A stretch of 64,000 bases of DNA from contig JABSSW010000014.1 in NCBI GenBank assembly GCA_018902385.1, forward strand, positions 620,001 through 684,000, written 5' to 3'. The stretch comes from Physcia stellaris (taxonomy: Eukaryota; Ascomycota; Lecanoromycetes; Caliciales; Physciaceae). This document shows, piece by piece, positions 23,058 to 33,031 of this stretch. A program made the translations under genes and the position numbers. Every line of letters starts with the position of its first letter. The first letter of the stretch is position 1. The notes beneath the pieces are model-generated. The model was not told the DNA's origin, made no database searches, and saw only the letters and a program-made list of their open reading frames with translations.

Positions 23058-25231
23058 TCAATAACCCCAGCCACCAAGCCATCTACTGGGTGATTTTATC
23101 TTGTATCCGCCCTTAAGGGGGGAAGGCGCATCGTCTCTCTCCATTCTCCGTATCTTGATTGGGAATGTGACCTCGGTATTCTGGCGTCTATCGTATCTCT
23201 CAATACGTGTAAAACACACTTCTAGATTCCTTAAACGAGCAAATGGGTCTTTCCTGAAAAAGCCTTTGAAAAGTTCTTTAGTAACCTTTTCACCCAGCTT
23301 TCTGTCGAATTTTGGTGTATCTACCCCCCAGCCAATATCTCTTTCAGTTGCAACCCCAAAATCGGAGGCTCTGTTGTCAAGCTCGACAACAACTCTAAGC
23401 TTGTCGAGTCGGCTAAAGCAAGCGAGAGTGGAGGCGTAATCACATGGCTTAATGCACTGTCAAAGAACATCATCAAGAACTTATGGGTTGAATACATACC
23501 CACTTTCCGCCGTCAAGAGGGAAATCAACTTCCATTTGCGAAAGCTTTAGATTTTGCCGGTAGAGCCAGCGAATTTCTTGCGTCGTCCACACGCGATTTG
23601 AGATGGTGTTCCGTGGGCGGTGGCGGTACAGTGACGACAGATAGGAAAATTTCCGTAATGAATTCTGCGAGCGTAAAATGGCTGGGGCGATTGTTCTGAC
23701 GGATGCGTTAAGGTCCGTGAGGTTCAGCTCGTGCAATCCTGGCACGGCCTCGATGAACGCAGCCGCCTGATCGAGCGAGTCGCAGGTCAAGGGTCCAACC
23801 TTCCAATTCCTGTAAAGTCGTCCGCCCGTTCGGATTCCCATGGTGAGAGACCGCAGACCTGACAGTTGACACCCGACTTCTGCAAACAGATGCTGTGGGC
23901 AATTGAGGCCTAGATCGAGGCGACGGAGTTGACTCCAATCCATGCATTGACGTAGCAACTTGCAGTGCTCAATGTCAAATTCATACGTCTCCTCAGGACC
24001 TGAAAAGCTCAAAGATTGTAGTGGTGGTATCTTATCTCCAGGTTCGAGAGGTAGATTCAGAACATGAGGGCTTCCCGTTGCCCCTCCAGAACTAATCCGA
24101 TTGATTTCAAATTTGACATCGAGTTCCTTCAGACTGGTCGTTCGAACCAGTATGGCTTTAAGCTCCGTAAACATAGAGTATTGAGCCAACTGGTTTGTTG
24201 CTACCACTGTTGCGGTGTGGTTCAGGACACCGAAGCTCAAGGTTGTCATCAGAGGAGAGTACAATAATCGAGCATCGACGACTCGTCTTTTGTGTTTATT
24301 AACATGGAGCTTGACGTTGGGCCATTGTCGCTCTAGCAGGAAGAGAAAGGCTTCTGGTATTCGAAGGTTGGTATCCCAGCTAAATCAACGTCAGTCGACG
24401 TTGTGCTATCTCGCCATTACGGAAGGTTAGAGTTGGACAGCTGGCCGACTGTTCGCATTCAAGCTATTGGCGGTGAGCCGTTGGTCTTTAGTGCGCCAAT
24501 ACTGAATCTTTTGAATTTTCATGGCCAGCCATGAGCCTTGATGCCACTATGAGGTGGCACGGAACTGTTGGCGTACTTCACGTCTGGATTATTTTGACGA
24601 CAAGCAGCCAGGCCGTTCCACTAGAGAGCAGTAGACCACCAGTTCCGTGCCATCCTTGGCCACACTGTCGCGGTATACTGGCCAGCGTGCAATATCCCTC
24701 GACCAGCAACAAACGAAATACTGCAGAACTTACGTGAACGTGTGAAGCCTAGCCAGAGCTGCAACTGCGTTTTCAAGCTTGTCGGCAAGAGAGGGGGTAA
24801 GGCTTTCTTCAAAGTCAACAACACTCAGATGCCTTATGTAGCCAGAGATGGTGTCATCTGGATTCTGTATACGATCAAGTAACTGCGTCGACAATGCTAG
24901 CTGCTTCTCAGGCTGGCCTTTGATTTCGACACGACGATACAAAATCGGATCGACAAGGTTTTTACAGGCTCTCGACACAAGGACGAGCTCTGCTAGAGAA
25001 CTTGGATAACTTTGGTCGAGCTAATCGAACGATTGTTAGACCCTTTAGTCTATCTCGAGATTGTGGATGTTCTGTTGAGGCTGGTAGCCTTGAGCTTACG
25101 AAGTCGATAACAATCGTCAGAATGTCTTCCCCGAGGGCGGTGAAGGTGAGTTGGTCGGTCATGCTTGCAATCGGCTCGACTACTGGCGTGCGCATTGGGT
25201 AGAACTTCTTGGTCATTGGGTAGAACGTCAT
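23058..25231 (-). CDS. F-box-like protein (574 aa, four exons)
   Basis: The exons are 25231-25042, 24989-24734, 24379-23500 and 23456-23058; all phases agree. The N-terminal part has LGEDILTIVIDFV followed, across intron 1, by RLKELVLVSRACKNLVDPILY, a typical fungal F-box-like helix pair. The body carries leucine-rich lines (VNDWDTNLR-type junction after intron 2: FTWDTNLRIPEAFLFLLE, then WPNVKLHV) and ends with a basic stretch. It probably acts as a substrate adaptor. Intron 2 is 354 nt, several times longer than any other in the window, and holds a 13-bp inverted repeat. Intron 3 is only 43 nt (GTATGT...GACAG). Just inside the start, two copies of FYPM are encoded by a short tandem repeat. 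An alternative ATG is 25162. Confidence 0.75.
24555..24652. repeat. 13-bp perfect inverted repeat inside a long intron
   Basis: TGGCACGGAACTG (24555-24567) and CAGTTCCGTGCCA (24640-24652) are exact reverse complements, 72 nt apart. They lie within the 354-nt second intron of the F-box gene. This could be a hairpin or a remnant of a small inverted-repeat element. Confidence 0.6.
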
Positions 25232-25858
25232 GGTCAATTGATTATCTCGCCTTCTTCTAGGTATTGCTATACAGTGTCAAGTGCGGGCTTGCAACGTGCC
25301 AAGTCTCGCTTAATTTAGGTCAGGACCCCTCCTGCGCTAACATAAGCACGCTCTCATTTCATTGGTCCGTTTGTCATTTTCGTGTTACTTCCATCCAACA
25401 TGCCTCTCATCTGCTCCCTATTGGGATTCTGCAAATACATTATGGCTGCATTGGATTTGTTTTGAGTGATGTAGGACCCGGAACACTCCTGCATCCGTAC
25501 GCATTCGCGCCATCCTAATTTCCGCAGCACTCACAAGTTTGTCTGGAATCAGCCCCCATGCCCGTCGCGTCACTTCAACCTCCGCTCTCTTCATCACAAT
25601 CTCTCGCCCCAAACTACGAGTACTACACTCGCTATCTGTCAGAAAGATACGCTAAGCCTGAATAGAAGGTCTAAGCGGGGCTTGGCATGTTGCCAGGTTC
25701 CACATGTGAATATCACTCCTACTTCGTACATGTAGTCAAATCTCCCACTGATCATTGCCTGGTCAAACTCTGCTTGCTCTCTAATCATTGCCTGATCAAC
25801 GTTCGCTCGCTCTTAGACATAAACCACGCTACCATCAAATCAACCAAAGGGATCCCAG
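25232..25858. other. Divergent intergenic region
   Basis: About 0.6 kb between the F-box gene (minus) and the membrane protein gene (plus). It presumably holds both promoters. A repeated TGATCATTGCCTG / TAATCATTGCCTGATCAA pair lies at 25750-25800. Confidence 0.4.
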
Positions 25859-26513
25859 ATGGCCGTCTCCACCAACCGCTGGCCTGGCCGCCTCCGCTAT
25901 GTCCCTTTGCTCAACATCGGCATCCTCATCGCTTCAATCGTCACCTTTGGCCTCGCAGTCTCCTACGCTCGAGAGTCCATTAAGACGCCCATATGGAAGC
26001 AAACCCTTATCTACATGCGTCCACGTCCCTCCAACGGGTAAGTTATTCCCATCTAACCCTCCCTCCCCAAACATCATGAGCCAAATCTCACTGACATACA
26101 TCATCACTTTTAGCAAAATCATCATCTACGCCGCCTTCATGCCATTCTTCAGCATCCTCCATTCCACCCTCGACTTGACTCTCCACTTCCTCATTGCTCT
26201 GAACCCTCTCTACAGCCTCGCCGTCGGCAGCATCTACTTCATCGGCTGGCTCGTCCAGTGGAGCCTCTGGATGCACTGCGAAATCAGCGGCATCGGCTTC
26301 GACAACGCCGGCAAGGGCGAAACATGCTTCCAGGTCAACCTGGACCATGCCAAAGGTAGCATGATTCCGATGCGCAGCTCGAAGGGTGTTGTCAATGGGA
26401 GAGTCGGAGTTGGCTTTATTGTCGTGGTGCTGTATGCTGTGTACGCGGTTGCGGCGGCGTTGGCTGTGGCGCGGAATAGGCGTACTGGGGGCAAGACGAT
26501 GGAGATGAAATGA
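25859..26513 (+). CDS. Four-pass membrane protein, MARVEL-like topology
   Basis: Two exons (25859-26037 and 26114-26513; 76-nt intron with GTAAGT donor and TTTTAG acceptor) encode 192 aa. Four hydrophobic helices are visible: VPLLNIGILIASIVTFGLAV, IIIYAAFMPFFSILHS, LAVGSIYFIGWLVQWSLWMH and GVGFIVVVLYAVYAVAAALA. A loop containing CEISGIGFDNAGKGETCF lies between helices 3 and 4, and the tail is short and basic. Length and topology match fungal MARVEL-type or similar tetraspan plasma membrane proteins. No catalytic residues are seen. The ATG follows ATCCCAG directly. Confidence 0.75.
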
Positions 26514-27033
26514 GGCTCCACTTCTTGCTGCTTTGATTTGTTTGCACTTCATGGATGGATGGATAGGATGGGTGTTGCAAGCATGTTGTCTCTGTGGTTC
26601 GATGGCAAGGCTGTAGTGGCAGTTCGCGCGCGGATACTCTCCCCCTTGACGAGCTTCGACGATGTCCATAGCTTGCTCGAATTTAGACATGCTCTTTAGA
26701 GAGAATTCATGGATTCCAGTGTTCCTCCTTCCTACGCCTCTCTCACTAGACCATTTGGACTGCAGCAGACAACACGGGCATGTGGACACGGATGATCGCA
26801 TTTTGACAACATTGTCGAACGATGTAGGTTTCAATATGTGTAATTAATGGGTATTGTTTGAGCGAGCTATTGAGTGATACTGCACACCACACAGCTTATA
26901 GAGAGTTGATAACGATGTTCGAGTCTTTAAGGTACTTGACGCCATCGTATTGGACAGCAAGAATATAGCGATAATCGTAAGGTCGCAGCAAATGTACTCT
27001 CAATACTGTGTGGTCCTGGATCGCCCCATGACA
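26514..27033. other. Intergenic, no gene seen
   Basis: About 0.5 kb between convergent genes. Open frames here are antisense shadows of the membrane protein gene. Confidence 0.45.
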
Positions 27034-28155
27034 TCAATACCAGCTTATCTCTTGATGTTCAGGCCTGCTTATAAAGTCGACAAAACCGTCCCATTCCGCG
27101 CAGCTGTCTGCAGTGGGCATAGTATCAGTACTCTTGAACGCTTTCTGTCGTGACCATTGCTCTTTCTTCTCGGCTTCAGGTGGTCTCAAAATGCTAAAAC
27201 GAAGTCTGTCTAGGCCACAGGCAGGTAAGTACTCCCCTGCAGGGTTCCACGTAGAAATAATGACAGGGAGGTAGACCGGCACACGGTTGTCTGGCTTTAA
27301 GTTGGACTGCGTCCAATTGAATTCGATTTCTTTCAGGTCTTTAAAAAGGCTTTCCCATCTCACTGGGTTTAGCAGATCCTTGGAGAACCCTCTCAGGCTT
27401 CTTATTCCGACTAGTGCATCTCCTCTACAGGACGCTTCAAGTTTCTTCAACCGATCTTTTCGATGATCCCAGCAGATACGGAGGAGGCCTTCGGCGTGTT
27501 TAAACTTATCAGGCGAAGCCGAAATTGAGACCCTATATTCTGCTCCGGAGGTCCAAACCGGAACAGAGATCATCAGACATGTTGGTACACCAGGCCAGTA
27601 TCGTTCAGGGGTTCCATGTCCCAAGCTCTTGAATTCAAGTTCCCTCAGGTAATCGGGAAATGCACCTAGCCTACCCCAATTCTGTTCTTTTGGTTGTTGT
27701 TCCCGAGAAAAGGGTATTTTCCTCTTTTCGATAGCCAAGTACAGGAGGTGGACAAGAGGGCTTTCGTGGCTCATATTGTTCGCTGAAACCTCTCCTGGAG
27801 TCGCTGTTCTCTGCTGCAGAGCGGAAATTTCATCAAGACAAGTTCTTCTGTGGTCGCTTCTGATTAGTGGTGACGATTTAACAAAGCTTTGGAGTGCCGG
27901 AATGTATCTTTTAGACAAGGTGGAAGTTAGGTTTAGCGTGTGTTGGCTTTTGTGAGGTTCGTCCAAGGGGTCCAGCCTCTCGACCCACTTGATTATGGTC
28001 TTGTAGTTTTCGATGATAGCCTTGACCTCTTCGACAATCTGAACACCTTTTTGGGCTGGAGGCATGTCAACCGTAACTGAAGTACAGAGTAGATGGGTCT
28101 CCGGTCTTGACTGACTTGTCCGAAGCCTTGTAGACACTGATTGCGGTTGAATCAT
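27034..28155 (-). CDS. Hypothetical protein (373 aa), intronless
   Basis: An ATG at 28155 opens a continuous 373-codon frame; a second ATG at 28065 (MPPAQKG) is an alternative start. I recognise no domain. The first 140 residues look helical (VEEVKAIIENYKTIIKWVE, then ALQSFVKSS). The middle is tryptophan and proline containing (PERYWPGVPTCLMISVPVWT), and the end is charged. There is no signal peptide or membrane helix, so it is probably cytosolic or nuclear. It is divergent from the unknown gene at 28524 with a 368-bp spacer, so the two may be co-regulated. Confidence 0.6.
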   Translation of the reverse strand: MIQPQSVSTRLRTSQSRPETHLLCTSVTVDMPPAQKGVQIVEEVKAIIENYKTIIKWVERLDPLDEPHKSQHTLNLTSTLSKRYIPALQSFVKSSPLIRSDHRRTCLDEISALQQRTATPGEVSANNMSHESPLVHLLYLAIEKRKIPFSREQQPKEQNWGRLGAFPDYLRELEFKSLGHGTPERYWPGVPTCLMISVPVWTSGAEYRVSISASPDKFKHAEGLLRICWDHRKDRLKKLEASCRGDALVGIRSLRGFSKDLLNPVRWESLFKDLKEIEFNWTQSNLKPDNRVPVYLPVIISTWNPAGEYLPACGLDRLRFSILRPPEAEKKEQWSRQKAFKSTDTMPTADSCAEWDGFVDFISRPEHQEISWY

Positions 28156-28523
28156 CTGACAGCATTACCCCGCACCATTTCTATCACGTGCTCCAAGCAT
28201 TCTGCTAAGGTAGGCACAGCCTTTCACTTCTATGTGTTAATGCTCTTTCAGCAAATCTATCAATGTTCAAAACAATCATGTTGCACACAGCATTTGAGGT
28301 ATACCCATTCTCAATGACGATTCAAATGACAATCTAAGGTGTTATAAATACGTCATGGTTCAAAGGTTGAGAATTGAGAAATAAACTCTCCGTCTCAGCA
28401 AATACCCATTACTCAACAACAGCCATTAAGTTGATACATAAGCCACCTAATTCTGCACAGCCTTTCACAGAGCTTCCTACTGAACACCTCACTCAATTCA
28501 CTTACGGAAGTTTTAAGTACGCA
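28156..28523. promoter_or_regulatory. Divergent spacer between two unknown genes
   Basis: This 368-bp AT-rich region separates two head-to-head start codons. No defined promoter element can be assigned, although TTATAAATA occurs at about 28341. Confidence 0.4.
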
Positions 28524-29908
28524 ATGGAGAAGTTATCTACGCCACCAGAAGCTCTCTTGAGGGACCATGAAATAGATGATCTGAAAGCCCGATTGGACGA
28601 CCTTCGAGGTATGCATCGAGAAGCTACATATAAGGAAATCGGATTCTAACCCTAGAAGCTCGTTCTACCAAAGACGAATTCATCAAGTCTGATACATTGG
28701 ATAATTTGAAAGCTCGATTGGACGAACTTCGAGGTATGCATCCGAAAGCTACATATGAAATACCCTCCCCCTAACTCAGGATAGTTTCAGATCGGCAGCA
28801 AGAAAGTAAATCGGACCAATTGGAAGCGGAATCGCCGGTTGACTCTGAGTTTGAAAGATATAAAAACACCGCTGAATTTGCTGCCGACATCGCAGCGACT
28901 CATGAAAACAATGAAGAGTTGAGGGGCAGAGTTGCCGTAAAGGAATTCTTTGAGAAGGTGAAGAGTATGGATAGCGTCATGGACGATGAGCAGCGTGAAT
29001 GGATTGGGTCACTGCCAAGCACAATGGCCACAGATCCAATTCCTCTATTTACGGACCACGATACCAAAACCGATTACCAATTACACTTTTCCTACACTTG
29101 GATGACTGGACTTCATACTTACACAAAACCAGCTTTGGACGACAATTCAGATAGTGAGAGCAGCGCAATAGCCGACTATTATGTTCACAGTCTGTTACAC
29201 GTTCGAAAAGGCCATGCACCGAGATCGATATCCTACCCAAACCTCATAATTCCTCTTGGAAAACTCTTCGTCAACGAATCTGGCCACTCAGAGTGGACAG
29301 GCTACGAGGTTTTCGTGAGCATTGACCTGGAGCTGTGGATAATTTATATTCTTGACGAAAGCGGGGTTCAAGAATGGCATCCCAAGGAATGTAGGCTTTT
29401 GACACGGATTCAGAGGAATTACCAAAAGATTACCCAATTGTGGAGTTCGCTACACACTCTTGAGACTGCTAGCTTTCTGGACGCGTCGCGGGCCCTTTAC
29501 TATCAAAATTTGTTTGCGCGTCGAGCGTCAGAAATGTCTTCATTGGAAGATTACATAGGTTCTCTTTATCTTCTCGAGATCTCGATGCACGAGGTCTCAG
29601 AAGCTGTCTCTTTGCCACAAAAATTCCTTCACAAGATGCTTGTAACCAGAAAACTCAGAATCAATGCGAAAAGCTCTGCTGGTCGGGAATTACTAGAGTT
29701 GGCTGTTGAGAACCCGGAGTCGACCATTGTCAAGCTGGAATTTGTGAACGGATATGGACATGTGGATCATAGCGATACACTTGAACACTTGGCGACCGCA
29801 GCTGATGATCGGGATATACTCGAATTGTTGAAAAGAAAGGACTCGCAGAGGATATTACAAGAAGTGGAGTCTTATCTCAAGTCGCATGAGGAAAGGGCGG
29901 TTAGTTAG
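28524..29908 (+). CDS. Hypothetical protein with duplicated coiled-coil exon (426 aa)
   Basis: The three exons are 28524-28608, 28656-28733 and 28791-29908, with introns of 47 and 57 nt; the phases agree and sum to 427 codons. The N-terminus is a charged helix. The end of exon 1 (EIDDLKARLDDLR) is repeated by the end of exon 2 (TLDNLKARLDELR), and the following intron starts are also near-identical, so exon and intron were duplicated together. The main body (exon 3) is acidic and has no domain I recognise. It has a tryptophan-containing region (SGHSEWTGYEVFVSIDLELW) that could be a beta-rich fold, then a helical end. There is no signal peptide. Exon 2 is exactly 26 codons, so skipping it would keep the frame. 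Confidence 0.68.
28576..28763 (+). repeat. Tandem duplication covering an exon end and the start of an intron
   Basis: About 62 bp at 28576-28639 are repeated at 28700-28763 (offset about 124 bp), crossing both GTATGCATC donors. The coding and intronic parts have similar identity. This indicates a fairly recent duplication of DNA rather than convergent exons. Confidence 0.75.
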
Positions 29909-30059
29909 CGGCTGCATAGGAAGACATAATGTCGATGATAGATTTGAGATAGGCTGTTACGATTCGAGATTAGCGCTTCGTTAACTGAAGCTCCTCAAAG
30001 ACAAGCATATACCCCCTCCATACAAGGAGCCTCTTTCATTTCCAACACAAAAGGAGAAA

Positions 30060-31611
30060 CTAGCTCAAAACCCACTTCTGCTGCCCCTGCCCGTTCCACC
30101 CAAACTGAATCAAACTCGCCCCATTCCCCGTACCACTCGCCCCATCCAAAACCTTCCCACTAGCCTGATTCGTAATCCGATACGTCCCATCTCCCTGCTT
30201 ATCAATCATCCACCTCTGATTCCCACTCCTGCTAGGCTGCCCCTGCACCATCGCCGCCCCATCATCAGTGGTCCCCCAGGACACTCCAGCGCCTGCCAAG
30301 TCGCCACATTGACGATATTCCACGAGGAGTCGGAGTTCTGCGTGAGCTGCCAGCGTTGATTGAGGCCGCGGTTCGAACCCCACTGCACGACCCCCTGCCC
30401 ATTCCCGAATTTCCCCAGGCTGTCGATCGCGAGCCCCGTTTTTGGTTGCTGATGATGCGGATGCCGCCCACATCGTTAGGTTGCGTCGGCGGCGTGAATT
30501 GCAACCAGGCCAGCGCGCTGACGAATTTATTCGTTGTGTAGGTGTCGTTTAGGGGCGTCGGGGTGTCCCATGCGTTCCACGTGATCCCCTTATCTGTGCG
30601 CCGGTTTTTGAGGATGGAGGCCGCGTTGGAGGACATCCAGGCGTAGTAAGTGCCCCAGAGGCGGTTGTCACGCACGAAATGCCCGATGCCGCGCGCCATT
30701 TCGTCGGCCCAGGTGTTTAGGTAGTCTGCTGAGTTGCTGAAGATACCGTTTTTGGTTAGGGAAGGGTCGGTGCGGGCGAAAGCGGCGGCTTTTTGCGCGA
30801 TGGTGTAGATGGTGCCGTTGCCGGTTATTGTGTAGAGGAGGTTGGAATAATCCAGGAAGGTGCCTTGGTTGTAGGCTGCGGCTCCGGTGTCGATTTTTCC
30901 GCTCTGGTCGACGCCGGTGTCGATCTGGCCGGTTTGGGCGTTGTAGATGTGGCCTAAGACCCAATTGTAGATTTGCTGGCATTTGTCTAGATAATTTTGG
31001 TCGTGTGTGCTTTGGTAGATCATGCATGCGACTTTCCCTAGGCTGTCGTTTGATAGGGCCTCTTTGGTAGCTTCCCGGGGAGGATTCTCTTTGGCGGTGG
31101 CATCTGGTTGCTCTTCCCAGATTCCGCCCTCGTTGTGTGCTGTTTCCCAGCCGCGTCTAGAGGCGTAGTCGAATCCGTTTTTCGCTGCGTTGAGAAATTG
31201 TTGGGTGCCTGTGATTTGGTAGCCTCGGATGAGCGCCAGCGTGAACCAACCAATGTCGTCGTTCCAGCCGTCCCAGCTCCATGGTGTAGAGCTGGCTTGC
31301 TCGGGGTTATACTTCAGCCATGTCGTTAATAGGTTGTTTACCAGAGTCTTCTTGTCGGGGTCGCCGGTTCGCTCGTAAGCATCCTCTGCTCCCAGGATGT
31401 CGAGTGAAGCCGCCCATGTTCCATCTCGAGTTGGGTCATTGATTTTAGACTTGTAGTAAACATCGCTGCCAGAGGTAATCAGAAACTCCTTATTGAAGGC
31501 ATTGTAATAAGCCTCTGCGGCGTCATTCTGTCCAAGAGCAACTGCGCTGACTGGGTTCGCGATGACAAGTCTCAATAGGAATCCTGACACTAGAATCGTT
31601 GAGAGCTGCAT
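30060..31611 (-). CDS. GH76 alpha-1,6-mannanase with C-terminal ricin-type lectin module; two one-base frame breaks
   Basis: The ATG at 31611 starts a signal peptide (MQLSTILVSGFLLRLVIANP). A GH76 catalytic domain follows (about residues 30-380) with the paired catalytic aspartates in WDGWNDDIGWF (Asp118-Asp119). GH76 enzymes cleave alpha-1,6-mannan; fungal members help attach or remodel wall glycoproteins or digest mannan. The last about 130 residues form a beta-trefoil, ricin/CBM13-like module with QxW repeats (NQRWQLTQ, NQRWMIDKQ, GQQKWVLS). The frame breaks twice in this module: at the five-T run 30439-30443 and the five-C run 30273-30277 (plus strand). One extra base at each run restores about 517 aa without loss. 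No GPI signal is seen, so the enzyme is probably secreted. Confidence 0.85.
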
Positions 31612-33031
31612 GACGGCTACTTTCCTCCTCACTTGGTGACTGGCACTCGTATACTATTGAAACATCGGATTGTACAATCAAGAGACCGACACACCAAAGA
31701 AAATTTAACGGTAGAGAAGCGACAATTAAAGGAGAAAAACTCGGAGTATCGCGAGGTACTCAGGTAATGACTGTGGGTTAAGTATGAAGCATGGCGCAGT
31801 GAAGGGTTTGAACGAGCGATTGCAGACTAATAATGAAATGAGAAGGATGAGGGAGTGAAGCGATTCGCAGGATGACGAACTGCGGCCTCCGCTAAATCCT
31901 TCGCGGCGATCCTGTCCTGACCTAAAATGAGGCACAAAACTAGATGAAACAAGTCAAATCCCTTTCCGGCTAGATTTCGCAAGCACTTCCTCGTTGACTT
32001 TCTCCATCGCAATTACAATACTCCCACAGGACTGCGCAAATCCGACAATACATGAATGGAAGCCCACAGCGATGCGAATGGGCCAATCAGTATCTCCTTT
32101 TCAGGTTGAATTGATTGGTTGGAATATTTCATTAAGCACTGTTGACCGTTATGTGGCTAAATATAAGCGAGCCAATCACTTCTGAGAGGTCACTGGCCGC
32201 CTAGCCGGCATGATCCAAGGCCTCGCATAGTCGATTTTGCCAGGTTTATTCAATGTGGGGATTATCAGGTCAAGTATGTTCTTTCGAGTCTTTGTGATAG
32301 TCATCACCTGTTTCGAATTTATTATTTCACACAAGTAGGCCCGGAAGTTTTTTTAAAAAAAACTTTGTCGAGAACTCGTAGGGTTAAGGCCAAATCTGAT
32401 AAAATTGCAGAATTCGAAGCGGGCACAATTTTGGCAACGACGTAGTTTTCGAAGTCTCAAAACTATTGCGATAATGAATCGATGTTCGTTATTTTTGATG
32501 CATTGAAATGCGTTTAATCTGCTCTATAATTTGGCTGCAATAAGTCAAATTTGAATGAGATTGTTGTCTGATGTGCAAAATGCAAAGCAATTGTATGAGC
32601 TCGAGTCGTTTTGATGTTCGTGCTAATCTCAAAGTGCAATGATATATTTTCTGATTGAAAATCTGAATTAAATATTGATGAAAATATCGAATTTAACAAA
32701 AAAATCTTGATTTGCGAAGCAGACTCAACGAACTCGAAAATCTTTTTACTTTCAAATCTCATAACAAACTCAGTATTGCTCGAATTAATGCGATTGTTGA
32801 TGCGTTGAAATGCGCTCAATTAGCTCTACAATTTGATAGTTTCATGAGTCTGTGTGCACGCGAGATGGCTGTAGATGAAAATGCGATGAAACTTGATGTT
32901 TCTGTTTCGAGAGGATTGACTTCCTGATTCGGCAAAAAAGCCAAATAAGGGTAACCAAGTACTTTTTTTTATAGGTTGTGTACTATACTGATCCAAGGCT
33001 GGCGCTAATGAACGTTGAAGGCCATACGTGA
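31612..33031. other. AT-rich intergenic region
   Basis: About 1.4 kb. Between about 32340 and 32840 the sequence is AT rich and contains a diverged 36-bp repeat pair described separately. No coding frame is supported. Confidence 0.5.
32497..32834. repeat. Diverged 36-bp direct repeat pair in AT-rich DNA
   Basis: GATGC(A/G)TTGAAATGCG and the following 20 bases occur at 32497-32532 and 32799-32834. The copies differ at six positions, five of them transitions, with the first copy the more A/T-rich. The similarity fades gradually into the flanks. This could be an old repeat altered by repeat-induced point mutation. Confidence 0.5.

Noticed and set aside
26088-26834. 248-codon minus-strand frame
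   Set aside because: It is antisense to the four-pass membrane protein gene and has the mirrored composition expected of a shadow frame.
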